Shown here: positions 12,369 to 21,882 of the stretch, piece by piece
Layout: each line of letters opens with the position of its first letter
Position numbering within the stretch: the first letter of the stretch is position 1
IMG/VR virus record: IMGVR_UViG_3300007734_000548
Span: 1-28,763 of that record
Length of the DNA stretch: 28,763 nt
Direction: 5' to 3' (one strand)
Source of the DNA: a virus
Notes under the pieces: model-generated
Told to the model about the DNA's origin: nothing
Seen by the model: the letters and a program-made list of their open reading frames with translations, nothing else
The model's database searches: none
Translations under genes and position numbers: made by a program

Positions 12369-13822
12369 GAGATTCCTCCGAGTGCTAGTGATGCGTTGGC
12401 TGCGTAAGCAGCAAAAGTCGTTGGCACTGCGGGCGGTGTTGTCAGCCCTGTTGTTGAGGTAAATGATTGCAGTTTGACAGGGGTCATCGTTGAGTATCCA
12501 AGCCCACGATATGTAAGCATGGTCGTAGCTGTGACGCACACGCCGATGTAATGCAAACCTGAGTATGTTGTTGTGAAGGGTGCTGTGAGTGCCAACGTTT
12601 TAGTTGTGTTTGCAGGCCATGCTGTTGTGGTGTCGTTCGTGGTGTTAGCAAGTGAAACACGGTTGAGGTCTGCGAGAACAAACCACTGATTCGTTGGCGT
12701 TCCTGCTGCTGTTGTTGAAGAGTGAAAACTGATTGAGGTGCAAACTGTGCCTTTTGCAAGCCAGATGCCAGTGAGGAGCAGCACGCCTGTGGTTGGTCCT
12801 GTAACGCTTGCAAAGATTGAAGAAGCGGGTGCGTTCTCAGCAATCGTGCCGCTGACTGTCAGCGTTGGAATCACTGTTTGCAAAGCTGGGACCGCTGCTG
12901 CCGTGATGCCTGAAAGTTTTGTGAAATCAGCGCTGCTCATTGATCCTGCTGCCGATACACTAGAAGCGCCTATGCTGATGATAGGTGCCGCACCGCCACT
13001 GCTGGCAATAGGTGCCGTGCCGGTCACGCCCGTGACAGCACTGGACCAAGACTGATCACCACGCAAGAAGGTTGTGGCAGATGCAGTACCACTGCTAGCT
13101 AGGTAGTTGGTGGCAATCAGGTTGGGCACATCATTCGTGCGGCCCGGTCCAAGCACAAGCACTGAACCAGTAGTTGCACTCACCCTCGTAACCCTTGCCA
13201 CATTCTGTACAAGGTCTGTTGCTGCTGTGGGTCTGGTGTTGGTTAGCCCACCACCAGGTGCGACAAACATGCCAGAGTTGATTGCATAGCCAAGTGTATT
13301 GATGCTGGTGATGGTACCCATGACCATCACAAGGCCAGTGCCGTTTTGGGCAAGGTCTTGGAGTAGTAACCCTATGGCAGGCATCTTTGCTGACACTGAA
13401 GCATCAGCTGCAGCAACCTCAATCACAGCAGTAGCACCCACAGTGCCTGTTGCGTAAACAGGTGTGCCCTTGGTTAGTGCCCCACCTGAAGTGTTCTTCA
13501 CGTTTACCTGCAAGGGCACGTCATCAGTCCATGTGGAATCGCCACGCAAGAAGGTTGTTGCATCAGCTGTGCCTGTTGCCAGTCGTGCTGGTGAGAAGAT
13601 GCCTGCTGTTGTCTGTGTGGCATTGATGCCAGAAAGGGTCACGTTGGGCACTGTGGTTGGTGTGCCAGTGATGACGACTGGGCTTGTGGCGGTCACACTT
13701 GTCACAGTCCCACTGCCGCCACCAGAACTCGTGTTCACTGAGCGGTCAATGGTGATGGTGATACCACGAGCACTAGTCAGGGTGATTGGTGGCTTGGATG
13801 AAGCAAGGCTCACTGTTGTCAT
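12365..13822 (-). CDS. Tail fibre / minor tail protein with LRGD repeats
   Basis: A 485-residue protein rich in T, S, A, G and V with a beta-structured, repetitive look. Two copies of a phage fibre motif occur, ATTFLRGDSTW (around 90-105) and ATTFLRGDQSW (around 245-262); their DNA is also similar near 13059 and 13541. An N-terminal glycine-rich patch (SSGGGSGTVTSV) precedes a VTATSPVVITGT.. section typical of fibre shafts. The last 150 residues look like a separate beta-sandwich, a candidate receptor-binding head. ATG 13822 has GGAG upstream and overlaps the preceding stop by one base (TAATG). Confidence 0.8.
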   Translation of the reverse strand: MTTVSLASSKPPITLTSARGITITIDRSVNTSSGGGSGTVTSVTATSPVVITGTPTTVPNVTLSGINATQTTAGIFSPARLATGTADATTFLRGDSTWTDDVPLQVNVKNTSGGALTKGTPVYATGTVGATAVIEVAAADASVSAKMPAIGLLLQDLAQNGTGLVMVMGTITSINTLGYAINSGMFVAPGGGLTNTRPTAATDLVQNVARVTRVSATTGSVLVLGPGRTNDVPNLIATNYLASSGTASATTFLRGDQSWSSAVTGVTGTAPIASSGGAAPIISIGASSVSAAGSMSSADFTKLSGITAAAVPALQTVIPTLTVSGTIAENAPASSIFASVTGPTTGVLLLTGIWLAKGTVCTSISFHSSTTAAGTPTNQWFVLADLNRVSLANTTNDTTTAWPANTTKTLALTAPFTTTYSGLHYIGVCVTATTMLTYRGLGYSTMTPVKLQSFTSTTGLTTPPAVPTTFAAYAANASLALGGIS

Positions 13823-14178
13823 TAGAGGCTCCAATCCTGCACAACGAAGTTGCCAGCAGCTAAGGCCACATCATCAGTGCCATCATTCCACTGCATGCTC
13901 CACCAGTAGGTGCCAGGAGTGAGCGTGGTTAGGGTCTCGTCGATACGGATTCTGAACTTGCCTGCAGCTGCATCAGTTTTTGTGACGGTGAAAGTTTTGA
14001 GCGCTGCTTGCGAGGTTGGTCCAGCGGTCACTTCAGCAGTGATTGTGATGCTGGTCAGGTCTATCGGATCGCCTGTGGTTGTGAGGGTTGCAACAAAGTT
14101 GTCCACCCAAGTTGTGTTTTCACGGACGCTCCAGTTGACCTGCGCTCCTGTATCGTCGAGCTGTACTTGTGCGCTCAT
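13822..14178 (-). CDS. Tail-associated beta-sandwich protein, BppU-N-like
   Basis: A 118-residue protein with an immunoglobulin-like strand pattern: VNWSVRENTTWVDNFVATLT, GDPIDLTSITITAEV, KFRIRIDETLTTL, GTYWWSMQW, VALAAGNFVVQDW. The opening resembles the N-terminal domain of upper-baseplate or fibre-anchoring proteins in siphophages, and the gene directly precedes the fibre gene in the transcript. That suggests it links the fibre to the tail tip; this is inference from pattern and position. ATG 14178 has AAAGGGG upstream and overlaps the holin stop (ATGA). Confidence 0.65.
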   Translation of the reverse strand: MSAQVQLDDTGAQVNWSVRENTTWVDNFVATLTTTGDPIDLTSITITAEVTAGPTSQAALKTFTVTKTDAAAGKFRIRIDETLTTLTPGTYWWSMQWNDGTDDVALAAGNFVVQDWSL

Positions 14179-14360
14179 AGGTCGGGCCCCTTTGTGCTTG
14201 TGTTCATTGATGCTAGACCGACCCCACAAACAGCACCGATGACTCCCGCCCAAAGTGCTGCGGTGCGACCATCGATGATCCCGTAGGCGGTGATCAGTGG
14301 GACTGCTGCGGTGAGCACACGGTAAATGTATGCCCTTGTGACTTCATCTTTTAGGCTCAT
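14175..14360 (-). CDS. Holin-like membrane protein
   Basis: A 61-residue protein with a short charged N-terminus (MSLKDEVTRAY) and two hydrophobic segments, about 13-28 (VLTAAVPLITAYGII) and 34-53 (ALWAGVIGAVCGVGLASM), separated by a tight DGRT turn. It lies 11 bp after the endolysin stop, the usual partner. This is the layout of small class II holins of actinophages, which form membrane holes and time lysis. ATG 14360 has AAAGGG about 7 bases upstream. Confidence 0.8.
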   Translation of the reverse strand: MSLKDEVTRAYIYRVLTAAVPLITAYGIIDGRTAALWAGVIGAVCGVGLASMNTSTKGPDL

Positions 14361-14371
14361 GTGTGGCCCTT

Positions 14372-15214
14372 TCATTTGGTCAACCAAAACCAGGTTGCAG
14401 GCCCAATGATCCCGTCCACTGGCATCTGCTTGGATGACAGTTTGAAGAACCGTTTGACATTTGTTTGAAAGCGTTTAGCTGCCGCTACTGATGCAGGCCC
14501 AAAGACCCCATCCACTATCAGATCAGGCCCATCAAGCTTGTTGTTGAGTAGGGCTTGCGCCCACTTCGCAGCGTCACCCTTAGAGCCTTGTTTGACGATC
14601 TGTTTGGATGCTGCCGCTATCCCCGCTGCGATTGCTGCAAGGTCAATGCCTGCAGTAGGTGGTGTCGGTGGTGCAGGTGGTGGTGTGCCGTTGCATAGCT
14701 GCATGACACGAGCACGCATCTCGTTGCCAGACACCGTGTGCATATCGATCTTGCGGGTAGGTGCCCACTCTTTATGCATGCAGCAATCAGCAACAAGCGC
14801 AGCGTCATAGCTAATCAATGCTGCGGTGACCTCGGCAACATTCTGCAGCTGGTCGGGTCGCCACGGTTCAGCCACCGTGCCCACATTCTCAACCTCGATG
14901 CCCCAGTAGGCACTGTTGCCTGTTGAGCTGCCGTTCCAACTGCCGGCACCAGCATGATTGGCCCTGCCTGCTGCGATGACTACGTTGCAGTTATCCCTGC
15001 CCGTTAGGACATGGCACAGTGGGCCTGCTAGGTCTGGACGCCCGTTGGTCACAATGCTAAGGCTCGGCAAGTTCTTCCCCATGGCACTGGCTGTGTGGTG
15101 CCACATCACAGCCCTTGGAGCAAACAACGCTGATCCACGTGTTTGCCAGCCTGGTTGTTCCTCAACCACAAGGCCAGCGCCACGCAACCTGTCAGCAATC
15201 CCTGTGTCTCTCAT
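14372..15214 (-). CDS. Endolysin: N-acetylmuramoyl-L-alanine amidase with peptidoglycan-binding domain
   Basis: A 280-residue lysin. Residues 30-165 form an Amidase_2 (PGRP-like) domain: MWHHTAS with H39/H40, CHVLTGRD, WGIEVENVG, and CMHKEWAPTRKID with H147, the likely zinc ligands and catalytic face. It cuts the amide bond between muramic acid and the stem peptide. A proline-rich linker (about 176-188, PPPAPPTPPT) leads to an alanine-rich helix and then a PG_binding_1 module (about 205-280, LLNNKLDGPDLIVDGVFGPASVAA..). No signal peptide is seen, so it should need the adjacent holin for release. GGGG precedes the ATG. Confidence 0.92.
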   Translation of the reverse strand: MRDTGIADRLRGAGLVVEEQPGWQTRGSALFAPRAVMWHHTASAMGKNLPSLSIVTNGRPDLAGPLCHVLTGRDNCNVVIAAGRANHAGAGSWNGSSTGNSAYWGIEVENVGTVAEPWRPDQLQNVAEVTAALISYDAALVADCCMHKEWAPTRKIDMHTVSGNEMRARVMQLCNGTPPPAPPTPPTAGIDLAAIAAGIAAASKQIVKQGSKGDAAKWAQALLNNKLDGPDLIVDGVFGPASVAAAKRFQTNVKRFFKLSSKQMPVDGIIGPATWFWLTK

Positions 15215-15217
15215 CTT

Positions 15218-16108
15218 TCACCCCCACGCATGACCACGCACCCAACCCACAGAATCCTTATCAATGCGGTTGATAGCAGACAAGTACGAAACCCACACCT
15301 TGTTGTTGTCATCTACGCCAACACCATCGGGCTGTATGGACGAAGGGACCAGCAAAGTATCTGTCAAAGTATTTGTGGCGGGATCAATGCGGAGCATTGC
15401 GCCAGTACCAGTGCGTGCAACCCACACAGCGCTGCTGTCTGAGCGCAACACGTACGGGATATTACCTGCAGCACCAGCTGCAATAGTTGCGGTCACAGCG
15501 TTAGTCGATGGGTTGATGCGGATTACGTCCATTGTGGCTGTGCTGATCCCAGCCCACAAACTTCCAAACGCATAATGCAGACCATACGGATATTGAGCCG
15601 TAGCAATCGTTGCTGTTGATGTCATCGTTGCAGGATCAACCCGCTCAATCGAATTGGTACCGCTGCCAGCGCCAATCCATACACTGCCTGAACCAGTAGC
15701 CAAACCGTAAGAGAAGTTTGTTGAGTAGTAAGTAGCTGTGACTGTGTTCGTCGTTGGGTCAATCCGTCGGGTTTGGTTTGCCCCGAAATTTTTTGCAAAC
15801 ACATATGAGCCATCAAAAGCCAATTCTACTGATGAAGAAGCCATGCCAATAGTGGCTGTGATGGTGTTTGTTGCAGGATCAATCCGTGAAACATTGTTTC
15901 CATTCGTGACCCATACTGAACCAAACGCATACGTAATTGCTTCAGCAGTGGCCAGCCCTGTGATTGTTGCTGTGACAGACAAGGCCACTGGGTCTACTCG
16001 TGAGACTGTGCCGCTTGTGTAGTTTGCAACCCAGAGTGAACCCGAACCGTAAACAACTCCGGACGGGAGAACGCCAACGCCAACACTCGGTCCCCACTTG
16101 TATGCCAT
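15218..16108 (-). CDS. Beta-propeller protein (YVTN/NHL-like, streptogramin-lyase-like repeats)
   Basis: A 296-residue protein built from about seven 40-residue repeats with the pattern GSLWV..N...RIDPATNTVTATI, the hallmark of YVTN/YncE or Vgb-like propellers. It has no signal peptide and no lyase active-site motif that I can place, so it is more likely a structural or ligand-binding propeller than an antibiotic lyase. Its position, immediately after the largest tail-tip gene and before the endolysin, suggests a tail-tip or receptor-contacting protein. It could instead be a host-derived carbohydrate-binding domain. Confidence 0.8.
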   Translation of the reverse strand: MAYKWGPSVGVGVLPSGVVYGSGSLWVANYTSGTVSRVDPVALSVTATITGLATAEAITYAFGSVWVTNGNNVSRIDPATNTITATIGMASSSVELAFDGSYVFAKNFGANQTRRIDPTTNTVTATYYSTNFSYGLATGSGSVWIGAGSGTNSIERVDPATMTSTATIATAQYPYGLHYAFGSLWAGISTATMDVIRINPSTNAVTATIAAGAAGNIPYVLRSDSSAVWVARTGTGAMLRIDPATNTLTDTLLVPSSIQPDGVGVDDNNKVWVSYLSAINRIDKDSVGWVRGHAWG

Positions 16109-16114
16109 GTCAGG

Positions 16115-18445
16115 TTATTCCCACAACAGACGGCCAACGGGTTGCACATCCTCACCAGAAGCAAACGCAGCCCACACCTGCACGCTCAACTGCCCGCCAC
16201 CCGCACCCTTATCCACCAGCCTAAACGCCAACTGATCATTGGTCTGGAAAGTGTGATCCATTGCCAACCACGTTGATGTGAACTCCCCAGCAGCAATGTA
16301 CATGGAGACATCAATTTGTGCCCCGTTCTTTAGCATGATCACTTCCAAAGCAGATGTGAGCGTACCGAGCTGGGAAAGTTTGATGTAGGTGAGTCGTACA
16401 GGCCGTTGGAAAACCTCGGCTGTTGACTGCCCTTTCAAAGGGTCCTCTGTGTAATCAACCAGTTCACCCTGTGAGAAACCGTCCACACGGTACAGCTGCA
16501 CGAGGCCACTGGTTCCACCATCAGCCAACCAGCGTGAAGGAGTCGCCACCTTCGACAAACCTGCAAGCGCCCCTGGGACCCCACGCTTTAACATCGCAGC
16601 GATCCGGTCACCGTCTTGCTCCGATGCAGAAGCAAGTTCAAATGAGAGGCCAACGAAACCGTTTGAATCCTCGGACACATCCAACGTTTTCAACCGCACG
16701 TTCTCAGCGCCAGCACCGTTCTTATACAAGACAATGGTGTCGCCAATGCGGTAGTTCAGATACGGGATATCACCTGCGTAGATGGCAGACACAGACACCA
16801 GCTGTGTGCGAGCAGCGAATAACTCGAGTTGTGCTGTTGCAACAGCTTGCGCTGATGCAAGGTCACGCACATCAGCGATAGAGAACGCTGCTTCGATAAT
16901 TCCAAACAACGCAACCTGTGCTGCGTCAGTGGAAACAAACTGCCCGCCAGAATACGTGCAGATCAAAGTGTTGGGTTGCGGTGGACGCTTATCACGAGTC
17001 ACCGCCTGCAGATTCACATTAGCCTCGATGCCAGCGGCAGAAGTACCGCCACGCCCAAAGGCGAACGCATCGAGTGTTAGCCCTGCGGCACGCATCCCAA
17101 ACTCATAACCCAATGTCTGCAACTGCTGGCAAACATCCCAGATCGTGTCACCCACACGCACAGTGAACACATCTAATGCAGGCCAGCCCAGCCCATCAGA
17201 ATCCACTGTGGCACTAAACCCAACAGTGAACCCTGCTGGCAAAGAACCCCTAGCGATAGCCTCATTGATCAGAGTGATGAGTACCGTGCCCGCTGTCGGG
17301 TTAGGAATCACAGCAGGGTTGTCTAACGCATACCAGCTGTCATCAGAAGCCATCACGAGCGTTGAAGAAGTGAGCACTGTTTCAGGTGATTGGATTGAAT
17401 GCAGGTTCAACGCAAAGCAGTGTTCACGGTTCACAGTTGCAAGGGTGCCAGGTAGTGCTGAGTTGTCTGGGCCTGCAACGTGGTCAAGTTCCACAGCGAA
17501 CACATGAGCGCCTGCGGTCAGTTCAATCATTGCCCGCCACGGTGAACGCCACGAATCCGTGTTGTCTTTGCTGTCGTAGAGTTGGATGCCGTCAACGTAG
17601 ATGGCACCACCCGAATACATTGCCAACCAAAGGTCATACAGTCCGTCTGATGCAACAGTGAACGTACGTTTGAACAGAGTGGTGCGAACGTCTGATGCTG
17701 CGATCCTGCCCACAAAGCCTTGAATAGGTTTCGTTGAACCAATAGGCCAACCATCAGGTGGTAGCCAAGGTTCAAACCATTCAGGCTGTGTGTTAGGTGT
17801 GCGCCACGCTATCGACACAGCGTATGAGCGGAATGTTGCAGCAGACCAACCAGTGGTGGAACCTTCTGCTGAGTGCCATGCGAACGTCCGCAAATCTGAT
17901 GCAGGGACTTTGCCCAACCCGTTCTGTGGGTACACGGTCGCCCGATCCAAAATAGACCGCACATCCAAGCAGGTAACTTCAAACACTTTGTCAGAATCTT
18001 TGATGTCTGTTTCAACAACCTGTGTTGAAACAATGCGACCAGTCCACGCCAGCGTTGCACCGAGCGTGAACCGTAGGTGCCGACCAATGGTCATGCCTGA
18101 TGTTGCGCTGATGTCCGCAGCGGTCGCATACGGCATAGCGATCTTGCCTTGGCTTATTGAGTCCAGGCTGTCTTGCCATTTGCGAGAACCAAGAATGGTG
18201 GTCGGTGTTGAGATCGCAGAAGCGTTGTTTGTGTCGAACAGTTGCACGCTGATAGCGGGCACTGGTGCAGCGTTCGGCACTGGTGCCGCTGGTGTGGTGT
18301 CAGCGAAGAACCCTCGCACTGATGGCGCACGGTTTATGAAAGGGATCGCAGCGGTCTTGTTTCCTTGCACTGCGGTGAACGCAAGCGCAGCAGGAGCGCC
18401 AAGCGCCCGTGGTGTGAGAAAAGGAAACGCAACAGTCTGTGCCAT
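16115..18445 (-). CDS. Large minor tail protein with PA14-like module
   Basis: A 776-residue protein after the tape measure, the usual place of tail-tip or baseplate hub proteins. Residues 60-165 contain a hub-like beta region (ISVQLFDTNNASAI, GRHLRFTLGATLAWTGRIVSTQV). Residues about 255-345 resemble a PA14 carbohydrate-binding fold (FTVASDGLYDLWLAMYSGG, then AIYVDGIQLYD and ELTAGAHVFAVEL). Residues about 400-620 look like a tail-tip phage protein (FTVRVGDTIWDVCQQLQTLGY, then RIGDTIVLYKNG). A C-terminal beta domain follows. It probably contacts cell-surface sugars. The ATG shares one base with the preceding stop (TGATG). Confidence 0.8.
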   Translation of the reverse strand: MAQTVAFPFLTPRALGAPAALAFTAVQGNKTAAIPFINRAPSVRGFFADTTPAAPVPNAAPVPAISVQLFDTNNASAISTPTTILGSRKWQDSLDSISQGKIAMPYATAADISATSGMTIGRHLRFTLGATLAWTGRIVSTQVVETDIKDSDKVFEVTCLDVRSILDRATVYPQNGLGKVPASDLRTFAWHSAEGSTTGWSAATFRSYAVSIAWRTPNTQPEWFEPWLPPDGWPIGSTKPIQGFVGRIAASDVRTTLFKRTFTVASDGLYDLWLAMYSGGAIYVDGIQLYDSKDNTDSWRSPWRAMIELTAGAHVFAVELDHVAGPDNSALPGTLATVNREHCFALNLHSIQSPETVLTSSTLVMASDDSWYALDNPAVIPNPTAGTVLITLINEAIARGSLPAGFTVGFSATVDSDGLGWPALDVFTVRVGDTIWDVCQQLQTLGYEFGMRAAGLTLDAFAFGRGGTSAAGIEANVNLQAVTRDKRPPQPNTLICTYSGGQFVSTDAAQVALFGIIEAAFSIADVRDLASAQAVATAQLELFAARTQLVSVSAIYAGDIPYLNYRIGDTIVLYKNGAGAENVRLKTLDVSEDSNGFVGLSFELASASEQDGDRIAAMLKRGVPGALAGLSKVATPSRWLADGGTSGLVQLYRVDGFSQGELVDYTEDPLKGQSTAEVFQRPVRLTYIKLSQLGTLTSALEVIMLKNGAQIDVSMYIAAGEFTSTWLAMDHTFQTNDQLAFRLVDKGAGGGQLSVQVWAAFASGEDVQPVGRLLWE

Positions 18446-18843
18446 CAGATGGCAAGCAGACCTGTGGCTGAAAGTGTGAGCGTGATATTTGTGCCGTCAG
18501 GGACCACAGCAAACGCTGCACCAGCTGCGGTCGCATCCCAGTAGCAGATCAGCGCTGATGTCGATGTGGTGCCTGTGTCTTTGAACATGGCAAAGCTGAC
18601 AATGGTTGAACCTGTCACGGATGTGAACACTGGGTCTGCTGCGTCTAGCACACCACCAGTGGAAGTCTTTGATGAAAGGTTTGCCGATGTTGCAACAACA
18701 CCTGACAAGTCGTTGCGGAAATCATGTGCAGATGAGTAGGTGTAAGCACTGCTCATTGCGACGATCTTGATGTCATCCACCAAGTAGTCAATGTCTGCGT
18801 CTGCAAAGGCTTTCATGCCCGTTGGGTATACAGCGTTTGCCAT
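18445..18843 (-). CDS. Hypothetical virion-associated protein
   Basis: A 132-residue protein of the type often found near tail genes of siphophages. It opens with MANAVYPTGMKAFADADIDYLVDDIKIVAM-type sequence and continues as a beta-rich domain with TSVTGSTIVSFAMFKDTG and ALICYWDATAAGAAFAVVPDG. I know such proteins as small structural or tail proteins of unknown exact role. AAGAAGG lies upstream of the ATG. It is separated from the preceding gene by 19 bp and runs into the large tail protein. Confidence 0.65.
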   Translation of the reverse strand: MANAVYPTGMKAFADADIDYLVDDIKIVAMSSAYTYSSAHDFRNDLSGVVATSANLSSKTSTGGVLDAADPVFTSVTGSTIVSFAMFKDTGTTSTSALICYWDATAAGAAFAVVPDGTNITLTLSATGLLAI

Positions 18844-18862
18844 CAGTTCAACCTTCTTTGAG

Positions 18863-19315
18863 TCATGCGAGCACGCCCGCTGGTACTGAAACCTCGAGCA
18901 CTGCTAGCGCCCATTTTGCGGTGGGTACAACCTCACCGATAGTCAGGCCAAGAATGTGCACCGGGCCTGTGATCGTCGCACCAGATGGCAATGTGAGTAT
19001 CGCTGTGCGAGTGCCGTCAGTAGTAGCAGGAATGTTCGTGAAGTTGGATGCAATGTACGCAATGTTAGTTTTCAGTCGTGCTGGGTAGTCACTGTCTGGT
19101 GTGCCACTAGTGGACACTTCACCAGAGATGACCAGCTCGAGGCTGTGTGTGGTTGGTTGCACCAAAGGTTTCCGTGCCGTCATACCGGTCACACCAGCAA
19201 GCTTGATGTTTGATGCTTCGAGTTGTGCTGGTTGCCAGAACGTCCACAAGTTTCTGACCTTGATTGCACTGTTGCCAAGCGCCACAGCATCAAACGTGAT
19301 TGAGGATGCGGTCAC
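18863..19315 (-). CDS. Tail-tip protein, distal-tail-like
   Basis: A 150-residue protein directly downstream of the tape measure, the normal position of a distal tail or tail-tip adaptor. The pattern is beta-rich (SITFDAVALGNSAIKVRNLW, LELVISGEVSTSG, GTRTAILTLPSGATITGPV, KWALAVLEVSVPAG). No family signature is certain. It begins with GTG and overlaps the tape-measure stop by 4 bp (GTGA). Confidence 0.65.
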   Translation of the reverse strand: MTASSITFDAVALGNSAIKVRNLWTFWQPAQLEASNIKLAGVTGMTARKPLVQPTTHSLELVISGEVSTSGTPDSDYPARLKTNIAYIASNFTNIPATTDGTRTAILTLPSGATITGPVHILGLTIGEVVPTAKWALAVLEVSVPAGVLA

Positions 19316-21882
19316 AGCGCACCAGCCAAGAACAGCGAAGCCTTGTTTGCTCTGATCACTTCAAGGGCAGTCTGCCGTGGCGATGATGTCTCGTTGATCG
19401 TGATGTTGTTTGTCATACCACGACCACCCCCACCGCTCACCATCTTCGACACACCCTGCACAAGGGCTTGTGCGTCACCAGCGTTCATGATGAACCCGTT
19501 TGAGTTAGGTGTGAACAACTCACGGCCACGCTCATTCACCATGTATGTACGACCACCGCCGACAGGTCCACCTCTTGCACGCCCCACAATACCGTTGAAG
19601 TTCAAATCTAACCCGGTGCGGACTTCATCAGGTTGTATAGGCAACGAGTTGGGATCTATGCCAGGAGGGAAGTACGTGTTTGCGCTACCAGAAGTACTGG
19701 CACCAGCAAACGGGCTAACCAATTTTATTGGAATCTCAACAGGGTTAGCGTCTGCTTGATTCTGTGCATCAGCCAAAGCCGGTGCCAAATCAGGATATAT
19801 GCCAAGCACAAAATCAAGCTGCGTTTTCGTAACACCCGGCTGCGAAGCAACAATCAAAGCGTTCAACTCAGCAAACTTCCCAGCAAGGAACAACTCGTTG
19901 ATCTTCGGGAGAATCTCAGGAGCCAACTCTTGTGACGTTGCTTGGAACAACGCCAAAAGATTCATAAACTTCTGCTGCTCTTCCGCAGCCAAACTCACCT
20001 TAATCGCCACATCAATCTGCTGCTCAGACAAACCAGCCAAACCAATGTACTCAGCGATCTGCTCTGGTGGGATACCAGCATTCTTCAATGTCTCTTCAAG
20101 GCTCGCACGGAAGATCCCCCCGAGGAAACGAGGATCACCGCCAGTCGAAACAGCCTGCTCAAGAACACTCCCAGCTTTCTCACCGAACCCAATAACAGCT
20201 TCAACAGCTTTGTTCTGCTCATCCGAGTAATCACCTAACGCAGCCTTGACCGCATCGAACTCTTTAGGCAGATCACCAAGTGTGTTAAACAAACCCTTGT
20301 AAGCGTCGTTCATCCCAAACGCTGCAGTGGCCTGATCATCCAATGCCGAGGAATCCTCAATGGCTTTCGCATAAGCAGCTGCACGATCAGCGCCCATCTT
20401 CTGGGTATCAGCAATAAACTTCAACTGCGCATCATAAATCTTGCCCGTAGCAGTCAAATCTTCCATCGTGCCAACAAGCTTCTCGCCCTTACCAGAAGCA
20501 ACCGCAGCAGCCTCGCCCGCAGCATTCTGTGCGTCACGTATATCGTTCAACGTTTCTTGAAATTGCTGACCACGTTTCTGCCCACGAGTACCAGGGTCAA
20601 ACGTTGCGTCTTGCAACTCGAGCAGCACTGCTCGAAGTTCTTTATCTTTGCCAGACTTCTTCAGGTCTGCAACCTTGCGCAGAACGTCATCGATCTGCAT
20701 CGTAACGCCCTTGACCTTAAGTTCGTTAGATGACTGGATTGGTTTGTTGATGAAATCCCAGATCCCATCACCCGCTTTGCGGGTTGCCTCAGCAGAAGTT
20801 TTGAACTTCTCCATGCTGATCGTGCCAGTTTTCGTGAAGTCAGTTGAGAGCCGGTCAGATGCTGCAGCGAACTTGTCAGCATTGAAAGATGCATCGTTGA
20901 GAGCGTTACCAATTTCATAGATGGCTGCTGCAGCAGCCAGCGCACCCAGTGCCCCAGCGGCTTTGCCTGCACCCGTGAGTGATGTGGTAGCTGATGCACC
21001 CGAACCTGTTACTTGTGTGAACTGGCCTTTCATTCTCATTAGCGCACCAGTAGCAACTGAAACTGTTCCAATCATGCCAGCAGCACCAGCACCGATGGTC
21101 GCAAGTTTGCCAGCGGTTTCACCAACAGCAGGGTTAATGTCACCAGCTGCAGCACCAATATTCAAAATCGGGTTAACCACATCGAGTACGCCTTTTCCGA
21201 CGGACTCTTTGAGCTCACCAAACTTGTTCTTCATGATTTCCATCTGGCCAGCAAAAGTGGACCCTTCGGATTCTGCAAACCCGCCAACAGTTGAAGCAAG
21301 CGCAGCAATCGTGTTCTCGGTAGCGGTAGCACCACCACCAAGGTCCACAAGCTGAATACCCATTTTCTTTAGCGCACCAGATGAACCATCGCTTGCCTTG
21401 CCAACTGCCTTTGCAGCGCTCTCAAGATCAATGCCCATCTTACGTGAGAGGTCAACAACAAGCGGTGTGAGTTGTTCAGTCTCTTTTGATGTACGCCCGA
21501 ACTGCACAAGGAGTGCTTGCGCCGAAACGATTGCATCATCATCAGCAACAGTGACCTTCATCAGCGCTGATGCCTGATCACGCAAAGCTTTACCGTTACC
21601 AGGGAACGCAGCACTGCTGTTCTTGATCGAGTTAGTCAGCTTCAACTGTTGTGTCTCAGCTGCCGCAGCCTCCTTGGCAAACATTGCCAAACCGGCACCC
21701 AATGCCGCAGCGCCAACAACCGCACCAGCACCAAAGCTAGTTAGCTTCGAGCTCATGCGGTCCATTGACTTCGTAGCCTTGCCGAGCTCACGATCAGCGG
21801 TATTGCCAATCTTCTTAAACTCACGCACAGCGCCGCCAGCATCAGCGTCGATGAGGATCTGTAACCGTTCAAGTAGAGCCAC
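19312..21882 (-). CDS. Tail length tape measure protein
   Basis: At 856 residues this is the longest protein in the window. It shows the usual tape-measure layout: an N-terminal helical start (LQILIDADAGGAVREFKKIGN), a hydrophobic segment (about 48-70, AVVGAAALGAGLAMF), a TMP repeat region (LVVDLSRKMGIDLESAAKAVGKAS, LKKMGIQLVDLGG), more hydrophobic helices near 320, long charged helices, and a C-terminal GGGRGMTNNITINE tail. It sets tail length and is injected or ejected at infection. It starts with GTG at 21882; GAGG lies upstream. The start lies inside the last 14 bases of the frameshifted chaperone extension. Confidence 0.9.
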   Translation of the reverse strand: MALLERLQILIDADAGGAVREFKKIGNTADRELGKATKSMDRMSSKLTSFGAGAVVGAAALGAGLAMFAKEAAAAETQQLKLTNSIKNSSAAFPGNGKALRDQASALMKVTVADDDAIVSAQALLVQFGRTSKETEQLTPLVVDLSRKMGIDLESAAKAVGKASDGSSGALKKMGIQLVDLGGGATATENTIAALASTVGGFAESEGSTFAGQMEIMKNKFGELKESVGKGVLDVVNPILNIGAAAGDINPAVGETAGKLATIGAGAAGMIGTVSVATGALMRMKGQFTQVTGSGASATTSLTGAGKAAGALGALAAAAAIYEIGNALNDASFNADKFAAASDRLSTDFTKTGTISMEKFKTSAEATRKAGDGIWDFINKPIQSSNELKVKGVTMQIDDVLRKVADLKKSGKDKELRAVLLELQDATFDPGTRGQKRGQQFQETLNDIRDAQNAAGEAAAVASGKGEKLVGTMEDLTATGKIYDAQLKFIADTQKMGADRAAAYAKAIEDSSALDDQATAAFGMNDAYKGLFNTLGDLPKEFDAVKAALGDYSDEQNKAVEAVIGFGEKAGSVLEQAVSTGGDPRFLGGIFRASLEETLKNAGIPPEQIAEYIGLAGLSEQQIDVAIKVSLAAEEQQKFMNLLALFQATSQELAPEILPKINELFLAGKFAELNALIVASQPGVTKTQLDFVLGIYPDLAPALADAQNQADANPVEIPIKLVSPFAGASTSGSANTYFPPGIDPNSLPIQPDEVRTGLDLNFNGIVGRARGGPVGGGRTYMVNERGRELFTPNSNGFIMNAGDAQALVQGVSKMVSGGGGRGMTNNITINETSSPRQTALEVIRANKASLFLAGAL

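Noticed and set aside
15218-16108. Virginiamycin B lyase resistance enzyme
   Set aside because: Only the propeller repeat is shared; no lyase active-site residues can be placed and the context is tail genes.
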